Counted from the first letter of the stretch, positions 1 to 8,108 are shown. The stretch is DNA of 64,000 nt from OCS116 sp051531935 (GCA_051531935.1 JAOPTR010000002.1:1-64000); one strand, 5' to 3'. Notes: generated by a model not told the origin, from the letters alone. Translations and numbers: made by a program.

Positions 1-453
1 ATTGTGGTGAAGCCTGCACCTAGGCCAAAACCTGTAGTGGTTAAACCCGCTCCAAGGCCTAAGCCTGTGGTTGTGAAGCCAACACCACGGCCAAAACCTG
101 TAGTGGTTAAGCCTGCTCCAAGGCCTAAGCCTGTGGTTGTGAAGCCAAAGCCAAGGCCGAAACCTGTAGTGGTTAAGCCTGCTCCAAGGCCAAAGCCTGT
201 GGTTGTTAAACCAAAACCAAGGCCAAAACCAGTTGTGGTCAAGCCAACACCAAAACCGAAACCCATTGTAGTTAAGCCAAGGCCAAAGCCCATTGTGGTT
301 AAGCCCATTGCAGTTAAGCCTGTGGCAAAGCCAAGCCCAATCACGAAACCAAAACCGGTGATTTGTGAAAAAGGTTTTATTTTCGATGGCAAACTTTGCA
401 TCTTGAATACCAAGCTCAAAGCAAGCGACATAGTGCTTAAAAAAGTAAAATAG
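1..453 (+). CDS. Proline/lysine-rich repeat protein, C-terminal part (5' end outside window)
   Basis: The reading frame is open from base 1, so the true start lies to the left. About 110 visible residues are tandem copies of an 11-12 residue unit of the form KPxPRPKPVVV. They are followed by a short non-repeat tail with two cysteines ten residues apart (CEKGFIFDGKLC) and a basic end. Lys-Pro repeats of this kind are extended, positively charged stalks often found in cell-envelope or wall-binding proteins. The paired-cysteine tail resembles short Cys-containing ends of secreted proteins in related bacteria. No catalytic domain is visible and the function is unknown. The gene lies in the decayed accessory block left of the tRNA-fMet scar. 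The repeats are also visible as DNA repeats, so copy number probably varies between strains. Confidence 0.6.
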   Translation: MVVKPAPRPKPVVVKPAPRPKPVVVKPTPRPKPVVVKPAPRPKPVVVKPKPRPKPVVVKPAPRPKPVVVKPKPRPKPVVVKPTPKPKPIVVKPRPKPIVVKPIAVKPVAKPSPITKPKPVICEKGFIFDGKLCILNTKLKASDIVLKKVK

Positions 454-515
454 GGCAGAATTTAATTCTTGCAACCTTGGTCTGCCTTCTCTGAGGAGAA
501 TACAGGTCAAGCTGC

Positions 516-1129
516 ATGAATGCTTCTGTCAACTTACGGGAAGGGTTTGCAAGCATATCGATGCGTAATTGCACGCCTGGTGTCGCGTTGTTGGTCATCA
601 AATATACAAAACGGTTTTCAGATTTCATTTATGCTGGTTGGATTAGCAATGACCCAAAAACAAATGAATCTATGATTTCTAATACTGAAATGAGAACGTA
701 TTTATTAACAACTTCTGAGAGAATTAGACTTCATATTTTTTTAGAAATTAGGGGCTCTGTCAAGGAATAACAAAGTGATCGGTGGTTCAGAAGAAACCGG
801 TAGACTCATCATGTTTATTGATTTGTCTGGCCAAAACAAAATGTAGCTAAATCAGCTGAGACATCCGTTAGATTAGTTGATCTTGCATTTTCCTATATAA
901 ATCACTTCTTGGAATTGTCAAAAATTATCTTACCATTAATTACAAAATTTGATGATGAACACTTATCAATTCCGAATTTAATATCTTCAAAGCTTGAAAT
1001 AATTAAGGATCACCCTTTGCAATTCTTAGAATTATTGTATGAAATATTGCCAACAATGTTGGCGATTGGCCTAGAGATATCAAAAATATTCTGGATGCCT
1101 TAATTAATTCATATTCTAATCTTGAATAA
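516..1129 (+). pseudogene. Decayed unrecognised gene, several frameshifts
   Basis: Coding-like pieces follow one another in different frames. One runs from 516 to 770, another covers about 770-840 (NNKVIGGSEETGRLIMFIDL), and a third starts near 845 (VAKSAETSVRLVDLAF). The third continues through 1070 and, after a single-base shift near 1069-1075, ends with WPRDIKNILDALINSYSNLE and a stop at 1127-1129. The pieces read as one protein once frameshifts are restored, with a helical, leucine-rich C-terminal half. I do not recognise the family. The 5' part (516-600) is the least certain. The decay fits the abandoned edge of an integrated element. Confidence 0.4.
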
Positions 1130-1156
1130 CATAACAACTATAAGGCTTTCTTCATA

Positions 1157-1420
1157 TCAAACTAACTCCTCTGCTAAATCAAAGACAACATTAAACTCTT
1201 TTTCAAACTTTGGAAAAGCTTCATGCGGTTCAACTTTGAGAAATTGAGTTTTGGGGATTATGTCTTCAATTTTCTTGCGAGATCTGTTTTGATTGGTTGC
1301 AAAATTATATCCAAAATACAGGGCAATATTAAGGGCTATCGGTGTTTTTCCGACTGTTCCCTTTTCATTGAATACTGCAATGAAATTCTTTAGTTGGGTT
1401 CATTTTGTGATTTTGGACAT
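1157..1420 (-). pseudogene. ParA/StbB-like plasmid-type ATPase, truncated, with in-frame stop
   Basis: Read on the minus strand from an ATG at 1420, the frame encodes FIAVFNEKGTVGKTPIALNI, a recognisable deviant Walker A region of ParA-type ATPases. This is followed by a conserved-looking stretch with NFATNQNRS, LKVEPHEAFP and VVFDLA. A TGA interrupts codon 7 (1400-1402), the usual KGG of the Walker A is KGT, and the frame stops after only 88 codons, far short of the 200-plus residues of ParA/StbB proteins. It therefore looks like a dead 5' fragment of a partition or mobilisation ATPase of the kind found on plasmids and integrative elements. It supports a mobile origin for the left end of the window. 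Confidence 0.6.
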
Positions 1421-1646
1421 GTTTGATACTTAAAATATAAGCTACTTACATATTAATATTTTTTTGTAATATTCAAACTTTATTTGATTAAATTTGTATA
1501 TTTGATTTGTTTATATCTATTTGTATTTAATATGTCTTTTAAGATCAAATAACTTTAGTAAATAAGTTTATAGTTATTTGATATAAGTGATATTAAATGG
1601 GTTATTTAAGTTAAATTGGATTTACAACCATATTTTGGAAGGGCGA

Positions 1647-2729
1647 ATGTTAACATCTAACATAGTAGAAAACCACAAAGATAGTGTTCAGAAAATCCTG
1701 AGTGAATGTGATGATGGATTTGTCATTGTATCGCCATTTCTTGCATCCAAAATGGACAGTTTTTTGGATGAATTTGATTTTTCTGGAGTTCAACGTCTTG
1801 ATATGATTACCACGTTCAAGGGTAGGGATGTGGAACAGCTAACAAAACCATTTCAACTCCGAAATTTCTTGAACTATTTTAAGAACAATTACCCAAAGAT
1901 GAAGGTGTATATCCACATTAATAACAAGCTACATGGGAAGCTTTATATATCAGCCGCCTTGATAAAAAAAATGATTGTGACTTCTGCAAATTTTACGATG
2001 AACGGTATGCACAAAAATCATGAGTGGGGTGTTGTGGTCGAAGACCCTGATATCGTAAAGGAGGCTCTTGAAGAGGTGCTTGAAAGTATTGAATATCCAG
2101 AACTTACTCTAAACCAGTTGAATAAAGCGTGCATGTTTGCCGAGGCAAACATAAAGGTAAATCCAGATTGGGAACAAAAGATTAAAATAACCAGCGATAT
2201 ATTAAAATCTGTTTATTCTGATGCTGATCCTCAAAATGATGACCCTCAGTATTTTTTAAAGCCAATTGGACATACTAAAAAACCAATTACCTTGGATGGG
2301 CGGGAGAATTTTTCAAATTTACATCAAGAATTACATTTTGCGAAAAGGCCAAGTGGAGTTAGGAAAGGGGATTTTATAATAACGACTGCTGTAGGTGCAG
2401 GCTCTTTGCTTTCATATTTCCGTGTCACAGGAGGAATACAGGAAGTCACTCGTAAACAGCTTGAAAATAACCTAGAATTAAAGAGATGGCCTTGGTTTGT
2501 CGAAGGTAGAAATAATTCGGTGAAATTTGGAAAGGCTTGGTGGCTGCATAATATTCGCAGACAGGATATTCTTGAAGAATTCAAAAACCTATATCCAGGA
2601 ACTACTGTTACCTTCGTGGGTGGTTTTGGCTTAGGCACAATAAAAATGGGGAACGATAAGGTTAGAATATCACAAGAATTTGGGAAATTTTTGATAAATA
2701 GAATTATAGAATTTGAAGAGTTGTCTTGA
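1647..2729 (+). CDS. PLD-family nuclease-like protein, possible restriction/defence enzyme
   Basis: The first 170 residues match a phospholipase D-type nuclease fold. There is an HxK motif (HGKLYIS, about residue 113), then SANFTMNG about 18 residues later, as in NgoFVII/BfiI-like restriction enzymes and other PLD nucleases. Only one HxK copy is present, so two subunits would be needed to build the usual active site. The last 140 residues contain GVRKGDFIITTAVG and, later, RWPWFVEG, which recalls PUA/EVE-type base-reading domains, but this is a weak resemblance. The ATG at 1647 is preferred over an upstream start at 1587 because GGAAGGG lies just before it. The gene stands alone in a mobile-element remnant next to an integration scar, which fits a stand-alone defence gene. 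Function is inferred. Confidence 0.6.
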   Translation: MLTSNIVENHKDSVQKILSECDDGFVIVSPFLASKMDSFLDEFDFSGVQRLDMITTFKGRDVEQLTKPFQLRNFLNYFKNNYPKMKVYIHINNKLHGKLYISAALIKKMIVTSANFTMNGMHKNHEWGVVVEDPDIVKEALEEVLESIEYPELTLNQLNKACMFAEANIKVNPDWEQKIKITSDILKSVYSDADPQNDDPQYFLKPIGHTKKPITLDGRENFSNLHQELHFAKRPSGVRKGDFIITTAVGAGSLLSYFRVTGGIQEVTRKQLENNLELKRWPWFVEGRNNSVKFGKAWWLHNIRRQDILEEFKNLYPGTTVTFVGGFGLGTIKMGNDKVRISQEFGKFLINRIIEFEELS

Positions 2730-2767
2730 AAATCGTGTGCTTTAAAATTTGAGAAAACGGACGTTTT

Positions 2768-2788
2768 TGGCACATTCCGTGGCACATT
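2768..2788. repeat. Two direct copies of TGGCACATT, possible integrase arm sites
   Basis: TGGCACATT occurs at 2768-2776 and again at 2780-2788, about 60 bp before the tRNA-fMet fragment. Short direct repeats close to an att core are typical arm-type binding sites of tyrosine recombinases. No integrase is nearby, so this is inference from position only. Confidence 0.35.
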
Positions 2789-2845
2789 ATATTTTAAAAT
2801 AGGTTTACGTACTATAAAATCAACTAGTTAGTATATAGCGTTGAC

Positions 2846-2892
2846 GGCTCATAACCTGAAGGTTGTAGGTTCAAATACTACTCCCGCAACCA
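2846..2892 (+). mobile_element. att scar: 3' fragment of a tRNA-fMet gene
   Basis: The sequence reproduces the 3' half of an initiator tRNA: anticodon stem-loop with CAT (GGCTCATAACC), then TGAAGGT, the T-arm TTCAAAT, and CCCGCAACCA at the 3' end. The 5' half is absent. One base of the T-stem is changed (CAAATACTA where CAAATCCTA is expected), so pairing is broken and it cannot be a working tRNA. Integrases that enter a tRNA 3' end leave exactly such a fragment at the far end of the element. By orientation, the intact gene and integrase would lie to the left of this window. Confidence 0.8.
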
Positions 2893-2899
2893 AAAATAC

Positions 2900-2930
2900 A
2901 GCCTCGCAATGGCGGGGCTTCTTTGCGTTT
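2900..2930 (+). terminator. Hairpin terminator behind the tRNA-fMet fragment
   Basis: AGCCTCGC pairs with GCGGGGCT over 8 bp (one G-T pair) around a four-base loop, followed by a T-rich tail (TCTTTGCGTTTT). It looks like the native terminator of the tRNA gene carried along with the att fragment. Confidence 0.7.
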
Positions 2931-3170
2931 TAGAGATGGGTGAAGGAGTGAACTTAAGAATGCTCCAAATAAATAAAGCCCAGGGGCGCAGGACTAGCAG
3001 CGCAGAAAAGTTCAAATCATACTCTTAGTTTATGCCCAACAGGCAGTAACAAAACTTCCGAATATGCTCAATGACACGAGTGCTGATACACCATAATAAT
3101 TTTGTGTTAACTCGAACTCATAACGTTTGTAGCACCTTCAATTGTCAAAATTAATTTTACCAGAAACACC
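2931..3170. other. Non-coding stretch with no recognised content
   Basis: No open frame with coding character, RNA gene or repeat was found between the tRNA scar and the promoter region of the GntR gene. It may be decayed island DNA. Confidence 0.4.
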
Positions 3171-3195
3171 TTGACTTTTAGATGTGTGACGTAAT

Positions 3196-3220
3196 ACTGT
3201 AATAGCACACATATTACAGT
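3196..3220. promoter_or_regulatory. Operator of the GntR/YtrA-type regulator (perfect inverted repeat)
   Basis: ACTGTAATA at 3196-3204 and TATTACAGT at 3212-3220 form a perfect 9-bp inverted repeat with a 7-bp spacer, ending 9 bp before the regulator's ATG. A TTGACT at 3171-3176 upstream could be the -35 element, so a bound dimer would cover the -10 region or transcript start. GntR-family regulators commonly bind such dyads and repress their own operon. The binding partner is inferred from position. Confidence 0.75.
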
Positions 3221-3229
3221 AGGTTCAGT

Positions 3230-3673
3230 ATGACGAAAATTCGTAATCTAAATATTAAAATCGTGACAGATGACACACGTCCAATTTTTAAACAAATTAT
3301 GGATGCCGTTCGCATGCAAATTATGCAGGGTAAGTTAGTGGTGGGCGATAAATTGCCCAGCGTACGCGGCCTCGCGATGCAACTCACCATAAATGTAAAC
3401 ACTGTGGCAAAAGCTTATTCAGCGTTAACCGTTCAAGGCGTGTTGCAATCAAGACCAGGTCTTGGCTTGTTTGTAGCTGAGCCTCGTCAATTACTAAGTG
3501 AACGGGAAAGATATATTCGCCTTAATAAAGCGGTGAAAACCCTAATAAATGATGTTGCGCATCTTGATCTTTCTACAACTGAAATTTTAAATCTAGTTTC
3601 AGAGGAACTTTCAAAAATTGAACAAAATGTCGATGGTAATGATAGTCAATCTCATCAAAAAACAGGTTCTTAA
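3230..3673 (+). CDS. GntR-family regulator, YtrA type
   Basis: This 147-residue protein has an N-terminal winged helix: GDKLPSVRGLAMQLTINVNT at about 43-62, then the recognition region AKAYSALTVQGVL and the wing SRPGLGLFV. The effector domain is only about 60 helical residues, which is the YtrA subfamily layout. Members of that subfamily usually repress an adjacent ABC exporter operon in response to antibiotics or envelope stress. Its stop codon directly abuts the ATG of the ABC ATPase (3674), so the three genes to 6489 form one operon. A perfect dyad lies immediately upstream, consistent with autoregulation. Confidence 0.85.
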   Translation: MTKIRNLNIKIVTDDTRPIFKQIMDAVRMQIMQGKLVVGDKLPSVRGLAMQLTINVNTVAKAYSALTVQGVLQSRPGLGLFVAEPRQLLSERERYIRLNKAVKTLINDVAHLDLSTTEILNLVSEELSKIEQNVDGNDSQSHQKTGS

Positions 3674-4579
3674 ATGTCAAAATATTGTATTCAGACAGAG
3701 CGATTGTTCAAAAAATTTGGTGACAAGTTTGCGCTTAATAATTTTTCATTAACAATAGGGCGAGGTGGTGTTCATGCCATTGTAGGAAGTAACGGTGCTG
3801 GCAAGTCAACGCTATTTCGGTTGCTATTGGGCACATCAACTCCTACTGCTGGCTTGGCACATGTTTTTGGCGAAAACTGTCAAAATTTGTCGCCAAATAC
3901 CCGCGCAAAACTTGGGTATGTAAATGAAGAGCATACCATGCCAAATTGGATGACGGTAACTCAAGCCACTGATTTTCAGAAATATTATTACCCGTTGTGG
4001 GATCAAAAAATGTACAATTCGTTGCTTGGATATTTTGATGTCAATCCGAAGCAAAAGATATCAAGCTTATCACGCGGCGAGCGCGCTGGGGTAAACCTCT
4101 CGATTGCCTTTGCGCAATGCCCTGAACTTCTAATACTTGATGAACCAACATTAGGGCTCGATATTGTTTCCAAACAAATGTTTTTAGAAGCCGTTATGTT
4201 TACAGAAATGAATGACACGACGGTTATATATTGTTCACACCATATAGATGAGATTGAACGTGTAGCAGACCGCCTAATTATAATGGAAAATGGCACCTTA
4301 CAAAACCATTCAAGTCCTGACCAATTCACGAACCGCGTATCCTACTGGATAGCAGATTTTGACCAGCAGACTTTTGTGAACGATGATTTACCTGGGTTTC
4401 TAAATTCAAAACTCATTGATGGCCAGCACCATATTTGGGCGATAGATCAAGGTGAAAAATTTGGTCAAATATTAAAAAACAACGGGGCAAGCTCCGTACA
4501 ACAAAACAATATGGGGCTTGAAGGCTCGATCAATGCCTTCTTATCTAAAAATCACAATATATCAGCAGATACACTATAA
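3674..4579 (+). CDS. ABC exporter ATP-binding protein (YtrB-like)
   Basis: The 301-residue protein carries all ABC ATPase motifs: Walker A GSNGAGKST near residue 38, a signature variant LSRGERAGV near 133, Walker B LLILDEPTLGLD near 152, and the switch histidine in CSHHIDE. The last 80 residues form a family-variable extension. Such ATPases pair with a membrane protein encoded next door; here that is the 632-residue product starting 11 bp downstream. With the YtrA-type regulator in front, a drug or peptide efflux/resistance role is likely. The substrate cannot be read from the sequence. Confidence 0.85.
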   Translation: MSKYCIQTERLFKKFGDKFALNNFSLTIGRGGVHAIVGSNGAGKSTLFRLLLGTSTPTAGLAHVFGENCQNLSPNTRAKLGYVNEEHTMPNWMTVTQATDFQKYYYPLWDQKMYNSLLGYFDVNPKQKISSLSRGERAGVNLSIAFAQCPELLILDEPTLGLDIVSKQMFLEAVMFTEMNDTTVIYCSHHIDEIERVADRLIIMENGTLQNHSSPDQFTNRVSYWIADFDQQTFVNDDLPGFLNSKLIDGQHHIWAIDQGEKFGQILKNNGASSVQQNNMGLEGSINAFLSKNHNISADTL

Positions 4580-4590
4580 GGCGAAATGTT

Positions 4591-6489
4591 ATGCTTAATC
4601 TTTATAAGTTTGAATTGCTAAAATACAGAGCTTGGACTTTGGTTACATTTTCTTTAGCTTTTCTTGTTTTTGTAATTCTGCAATATTTACCTGGCGGAGC
4701 AAGCGTTCCGTCCGAGCCACTAAAAATATATGCTATAGCAGGAGGAATTGTTCTAGGTTTGGTGCAAATGTTGTTACATACGCGCGGCAACAATTGGACC
4801 TATCTTATACATAGACCACTTACTCTACCAAAAATATTTGCAAGTTTAATTGGAGCAGGCTTATCAATTATTTTTGTAAGCCTGGCAATGCCGTTAATCC
4901 TTACCACGATGTGGCGAGATGTATCTACCGTAATGGGTGTGGATGTCCGCGCATATGGTAATATTGCATTTATATATCTATTAAGTAGCTGCTTCTACTT
5001 AATTAGCTGCTTAGTCATTTTGAATAAAAGCAAAGGTGTAGCACTGCTTTATCTTTCATTCGGTATTCTTCTGATATCTTATGCTCCCTCAAGCACGCTA
5101 ACACAGTTTCTGCCGCCAATAGCCCTCATCCTAATTTTATTATATTTAAATTACACCAGTTTTAAGGCCGATCTAAGTGAATACGACAAACGCCCATCAG
5201 CGATTATTCTTATGAGCTTGTCAATAAGCATTACAACAACAATTATTCTCACTTTTGTTGCCATAGCGGTTTATGGTCTGACTAGTAAGTTAGTTCAGAA
5301 TGGTTCCTCAGGACAGTTAAAAGCAAACACATATACCTATTTCGAACATATTGAAACACCTCGAGCTCGGCTTTCTTATGCATTAGATATACCCAACGAG
5401 CCAGACGCTCAACATTACGTAAATCAAGACAAGCTCGCAGATGATAGATATGTAAGAATGGTTCAGTTGTCTTTTCCATATCGAGGCCAAATTACTGGTG
5501 ATAAAGAGAAGATAAGTTTTGCCGATAATGCGACTAAAATTCGGTGGGTATTTTCACATGACAAAATGTTACTAGAGGGCTTCTACCAAAATACAAAATC
5601 TCCTGCGGGGCTAATCGGCAAACGGGGGTTCATTGATAAAAATGAACCAGTGCAATTGGCCGATAGGTTTAAGAATGTACCCATTATATTGGGGGATAAA
5701 TTTTTACAAACCGAGCACACAATTTATCGAATTAATTACAAAGATAAGCTTTTGCAAATAAAACACCAAGCATCAGCAGGTGAACGTTATATCAACACAC
5801 CGCAAGAATTTAAACCTGATGTTCTACTCGCAACAGATAAGAGAATATTACTGTTTAAAATGTTAGATTTCGTGGCAGAAAACACACCTTTAATTGCAAA
5901 TTATGACATTCCATACCCTGTTAATTATAGGCATATTGATGGTTTAAATTTATACAGATATGTTGAAGGTTATGTTTTTCTTTTTCATGGAGAACATTTT
6001 TATGGCCACAATAAACCGGGCGTTGAAACCTTTCATGCTAATTTAGGTGGAAGCGCAGAAAAAATCAAAGCTCAAGCTTTCACCAGTTTTATAGAACCTG
6101 CATGGTATAGACAAAAACAGGAACTTATATCTCCACTTATTCTCTATGCGATTGAGCGCTTTTCTCACTGGGTTCACCCTGCATCAATGGAAAATTCTAG
6201 CCCATCAGAATTACAACAGCGCTTTAAGTCTCTAACTATTTATTGGCACATATTGATTCTACAGTTATTTAGTTTAATGGGTGGTTTTATGTTGTGTCGT
6301 TTCCATAGGTTTGGCAAAAAGCAAACGCTAACATGGGTGGTGCTCACAGGAATTATCGGTCTGCCTGCACTGTTAAGTTTCTTTTTGTTAAACCCTTGGC
6401 GTCCAGAATATGCAGATATTCCATTGGTCGATAACAATAATCAGCCAAATAGTAAATTGGGCGCGCTAAGCATAGTGTCCGTCTCGTAA
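4591..6489 (+). CDS. ABC exporter permease with large extracytoplasmic domain
   Basis: At 632 residues this is an integral membrane protein. Hydrophobic segments fill roughly residues 15-235. A long polar region without membrane segments covers about 240-545, and two more hydrophobic segments lie near 550-610. The arrangement fits the membrane partner of the preceding ATPase, with the central region exposed outside the cytoplasmic membrane. The central region has no motif I recognise and is larger than in typical YtrC/D-type permeases. It is the last gene of the regulator-ATPase-permease operon. Confidence 0.75.
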   Translation: MLNLYKFELLKYRAWTLVTFSLAFLVFVILQYLPGGASVPSEPLKIYAIAGGIVLGLVQMLLHTRGNNWTYLIHRPLTLPKIFASLIGAGLSIIFVSLAMPLILTTMWRDVSTVMGVDVRAYGNIAFIYLLSSCFYLISCLVILNKSKGVALLYLSFGILLISYAPSSTLTQFLPPIALILILLYLNYTSFKADLSEYDKRPSAIILMSLSISITTTIILTFVAIAVYGLTSKLVQNGSSGQLKANTYTYFEHIETPRARLSYALDIPNEPDAQHYVNQDKLADDRYVRMVQLSFPYRGQITGDKEKISFADNATKIRWVFSHDKMLLEGFYQNTKSPAGLIGKRGFIDKNEPVQLADRFKNVPIILGDKFLQTEHTIYRINYKDKLLQIKHQASAGERYINTPQEFKPDVLLATDKRILLFKMLDFVAENTPLIANYDIPYPVNYRHIDGLNLYRYVEGYVFLFHGEHFYGHNKPGVETFHANLGGSAEKIKAQAFTSFIEPAWYRQKQELISPLILYAIERFSHWVHPASMENSSPSELQQRFKSLTIYWHILILQLFSLMGGFMLCRFHRFGKKQTLTWVVLTGIIGLPALLSFFLLNPWRPEYADIPLVDNNNQPNSKLGALSIVSVS

Positions 6490-6581
6490 CAAATATATTG
6501 ATGTCACAGTACAAGTAATTTGGTCCTGTCACGGTTTGATGCCGCCCCTTATACCGCATATACTGCATTAAGGGAGAATAG

Positions 6582-7040
6582 GAATGGGAACCAGAACTAC
6601 ACAAGAATTTAGATAAGAGGCTGGACGAAGTGGAATCTGGGGCTTACGCATCTCATGAATATCTTCGTTTGCATGGTTGTCTAGACATGGCCGACTTAAG
6701 AAAGCATGATTTCGCCGGATATGATATGAGGGTGGCAAGAATAAATGGCTTCAAAAATGAGGGGATAAAGGTTGATCGTCATTTCTTTAGGATCAGAAGT
6801 GATAAAGAGGCTGATTGTTGGAAATCGGTCGTCATTGGGTTCGGAATTGGGTTTGCGCTGGTCGCATTGAATGATGCTGACCCGCAGGTGGAAAGACTAG
6901 TTCCTAATGATGTGAATGAGCGCGTGCCAATATGGCTGACGGCGCATGCCGAACTCAGAACAAGTCGTCGGATTCGTCACGTTTATGATTTTTTGTCAGC
7001 GCAGATATTGGCAAAACTATATGAAGAAATACGATCATAA
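6582..7040 (+). pseudogene. LysR-family regulator, C-terminal remnant
   Basis: The frame is open from 6582, after a TAG at 6579. It encodes the second half of a LysR effector-binding domain: ELHKNLDKRLDEVESGAY, then VIGFGIGFALVAL and the closing VPIWLTAHAELRTSRRIRHV followed by a helix. The N-terminal winged helix (about 60 residues) and the first half of the effector domain are missing. A GTG at 6630 could start a 136-residue peptide, but this would be a domain fragment without DNA-binding function. It is probably a deletion remnant. Confidence 0.7.
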
Positions 7041-7076
7041 ATTGACAAAAAGCTTGCGCCTTCAGCGAGTGCTTTC

Positions 7077-8108
7077 TTAGTTGCGCAAAATCTGCTCAAT
7101 ACGATCATAAGTAACTTCCATTATCCCCCACATCCGAGTGCCACTGGTATTTACAAATTGTATTACCACTGTATCAATATCTTTATGATAGCTTGCGATG
7201 GTCGAATAGCCTGGCAATAAGCCGGTGTGATTATATGTATAGATGGAAGAATAAATCGCCTGTTCAGACTCAGTGAATAATGTGCCATCATTCAGCGCCC
7301 GCAAAAATATGCCGACATCTTGGGCTGTCGCTAACATCGAACCCATTGGACCTGTATAATTAATTGCCTTTAGGTCATCTTCATTGTCTTTCATATATCC
7401 GCTCATTAACTCGTCCATATTCACCTCATCCATTGAGGTATAGGTGTGGGTTAGACCAAGCGGTTGCAAGATTTCTTGTTTTATGAAAAACTCATAATCA
7501 TGGCCCAATGTCTGTTTGAGAATTTCGCCAATTAGATAATAATTGGTATTGGAGTAGCTATATTTAGCGTTGGGTTTAAAATCTGCAGGCTGACCCGAAA
7601 TAATTTTTATAACATCTGCATTGTCAGAATTAGGCTCAAACCATGGATAGCTCGGGGCATCGCTATAATTGGGTATACCGCTTCTATGCTGCACTAGCAT
7701 CGCAAGGGTTATTTGGTCTGCGTTTTCAATCTGTCCGTTGAGAGATGGTAAATACTCAGCAAGGCTACGCTCTAGGGGCAGGTCTTGTCTGTCTGCAAGT
7801 TTTGCGACAACTGCCGCCACATATAATTTTGTAACACTGGCAATTTTGAACAAAGACTGGGGATCAGCGGGCGTTTTGGTGACTCTATTTTTCCAACCAC
7901 TAACATAATGTTTGGCGGGCTGTCCTTTTTTATCTACATAAACAATGATGCCGTCTAAGCCACGTTCGGTAACATCATCCACCTGCTCCTGCACGGTTTG
8001 CGGCAACGGCGTGAAATATACACGGATTTGGCTCCACGGTACATAGAACAGGCTGCCGATGGTGAGAATGACTGAAACTGATACAAAGATTTTTTGGTAT
8101 ATATTCAT
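7077..8108 (-). CDS. Beta-lactamase-related serine hydrolase (class C/PBP4* type)
   Basis: All three serine-hydrolase motifs of the class C beta-lactamase/D,D-peptidase fold are present in this 343-residue protein: S-V-T-K at residues 91-94 with the nucleophile Ser91, Y-S-N at 185-187, and H-T-G at 294-296. An N-terminal hydrophobic segment (about 7-25) suggests a membrane-anchored, periplasmic enzyme. Relatives act as esterases, peptidases or cell-wall hydrolases more often than as true beta-lactamases. It is a single gene pointing back toward the LysR remnant. Substrate unknown. Confidence 0.8.
   Translation of the reverse strand: MNIYQKIFVSVSVILTIGSLFYVPWSQIRVYFTPLPQTVQEQVDDVTERGLDGIIVYVDKKGQPAKHYVSGWKNRVTKTPADPQSLFKIASVTKLYVAAVVAKLADRQDLPLERSLAEYLPSLNGQIENADQITLAMLVQHRSGIPNYSDAPSYPWFEPNSDNADVIKIISGQPADFKPNAKYSYSNTNYYLIGEILKQTLGHDYEFFIKQEILQPLGLTHTYTSMDEVNMDELMSGYMKDNEDDLKAINYTGPMGSMLATAQDVGIFLRALNDGTLFTESEQAIYSSIYTYNHTGLLPGYSTIASYHKDIDTVVIQFVNTSGTRMWGIMEVTYDRIEQILRN

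Noticed and set aside
1..330. Regular DNA repeats resembling a CRISPR-like array
   Set aside because: The repeats keep one reading frame, encode Lys-Pro units, lack unique spacers of constant length, and end in a normal stop codon. No CRISPR array or cas gene was seen anywhere in the window.
437..628. Minus-strand frame starting FVYLMTN, reminiscent of a GIY-YIG nuclease N-terminus
   Set aside because: Only a few residues fit, a frameshift would be needed at once, and the catalytic GIY and YIG motifs are not found. Similarity too short to support.
2324..2785. 153-residue frame on the minus strand inside the PLD nuclease gene
   Set aside because: It lies opposite the conserved C-terminal part of the PLD gene and has no recognisable motif; a shadow frame.
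7041..7076. Possible hairpin terminator between the LysR remnant and the serine hydrolase
   Set aside because: AAAGC/GCTTT can pair but the inner stem has several mismatches; not convincing.
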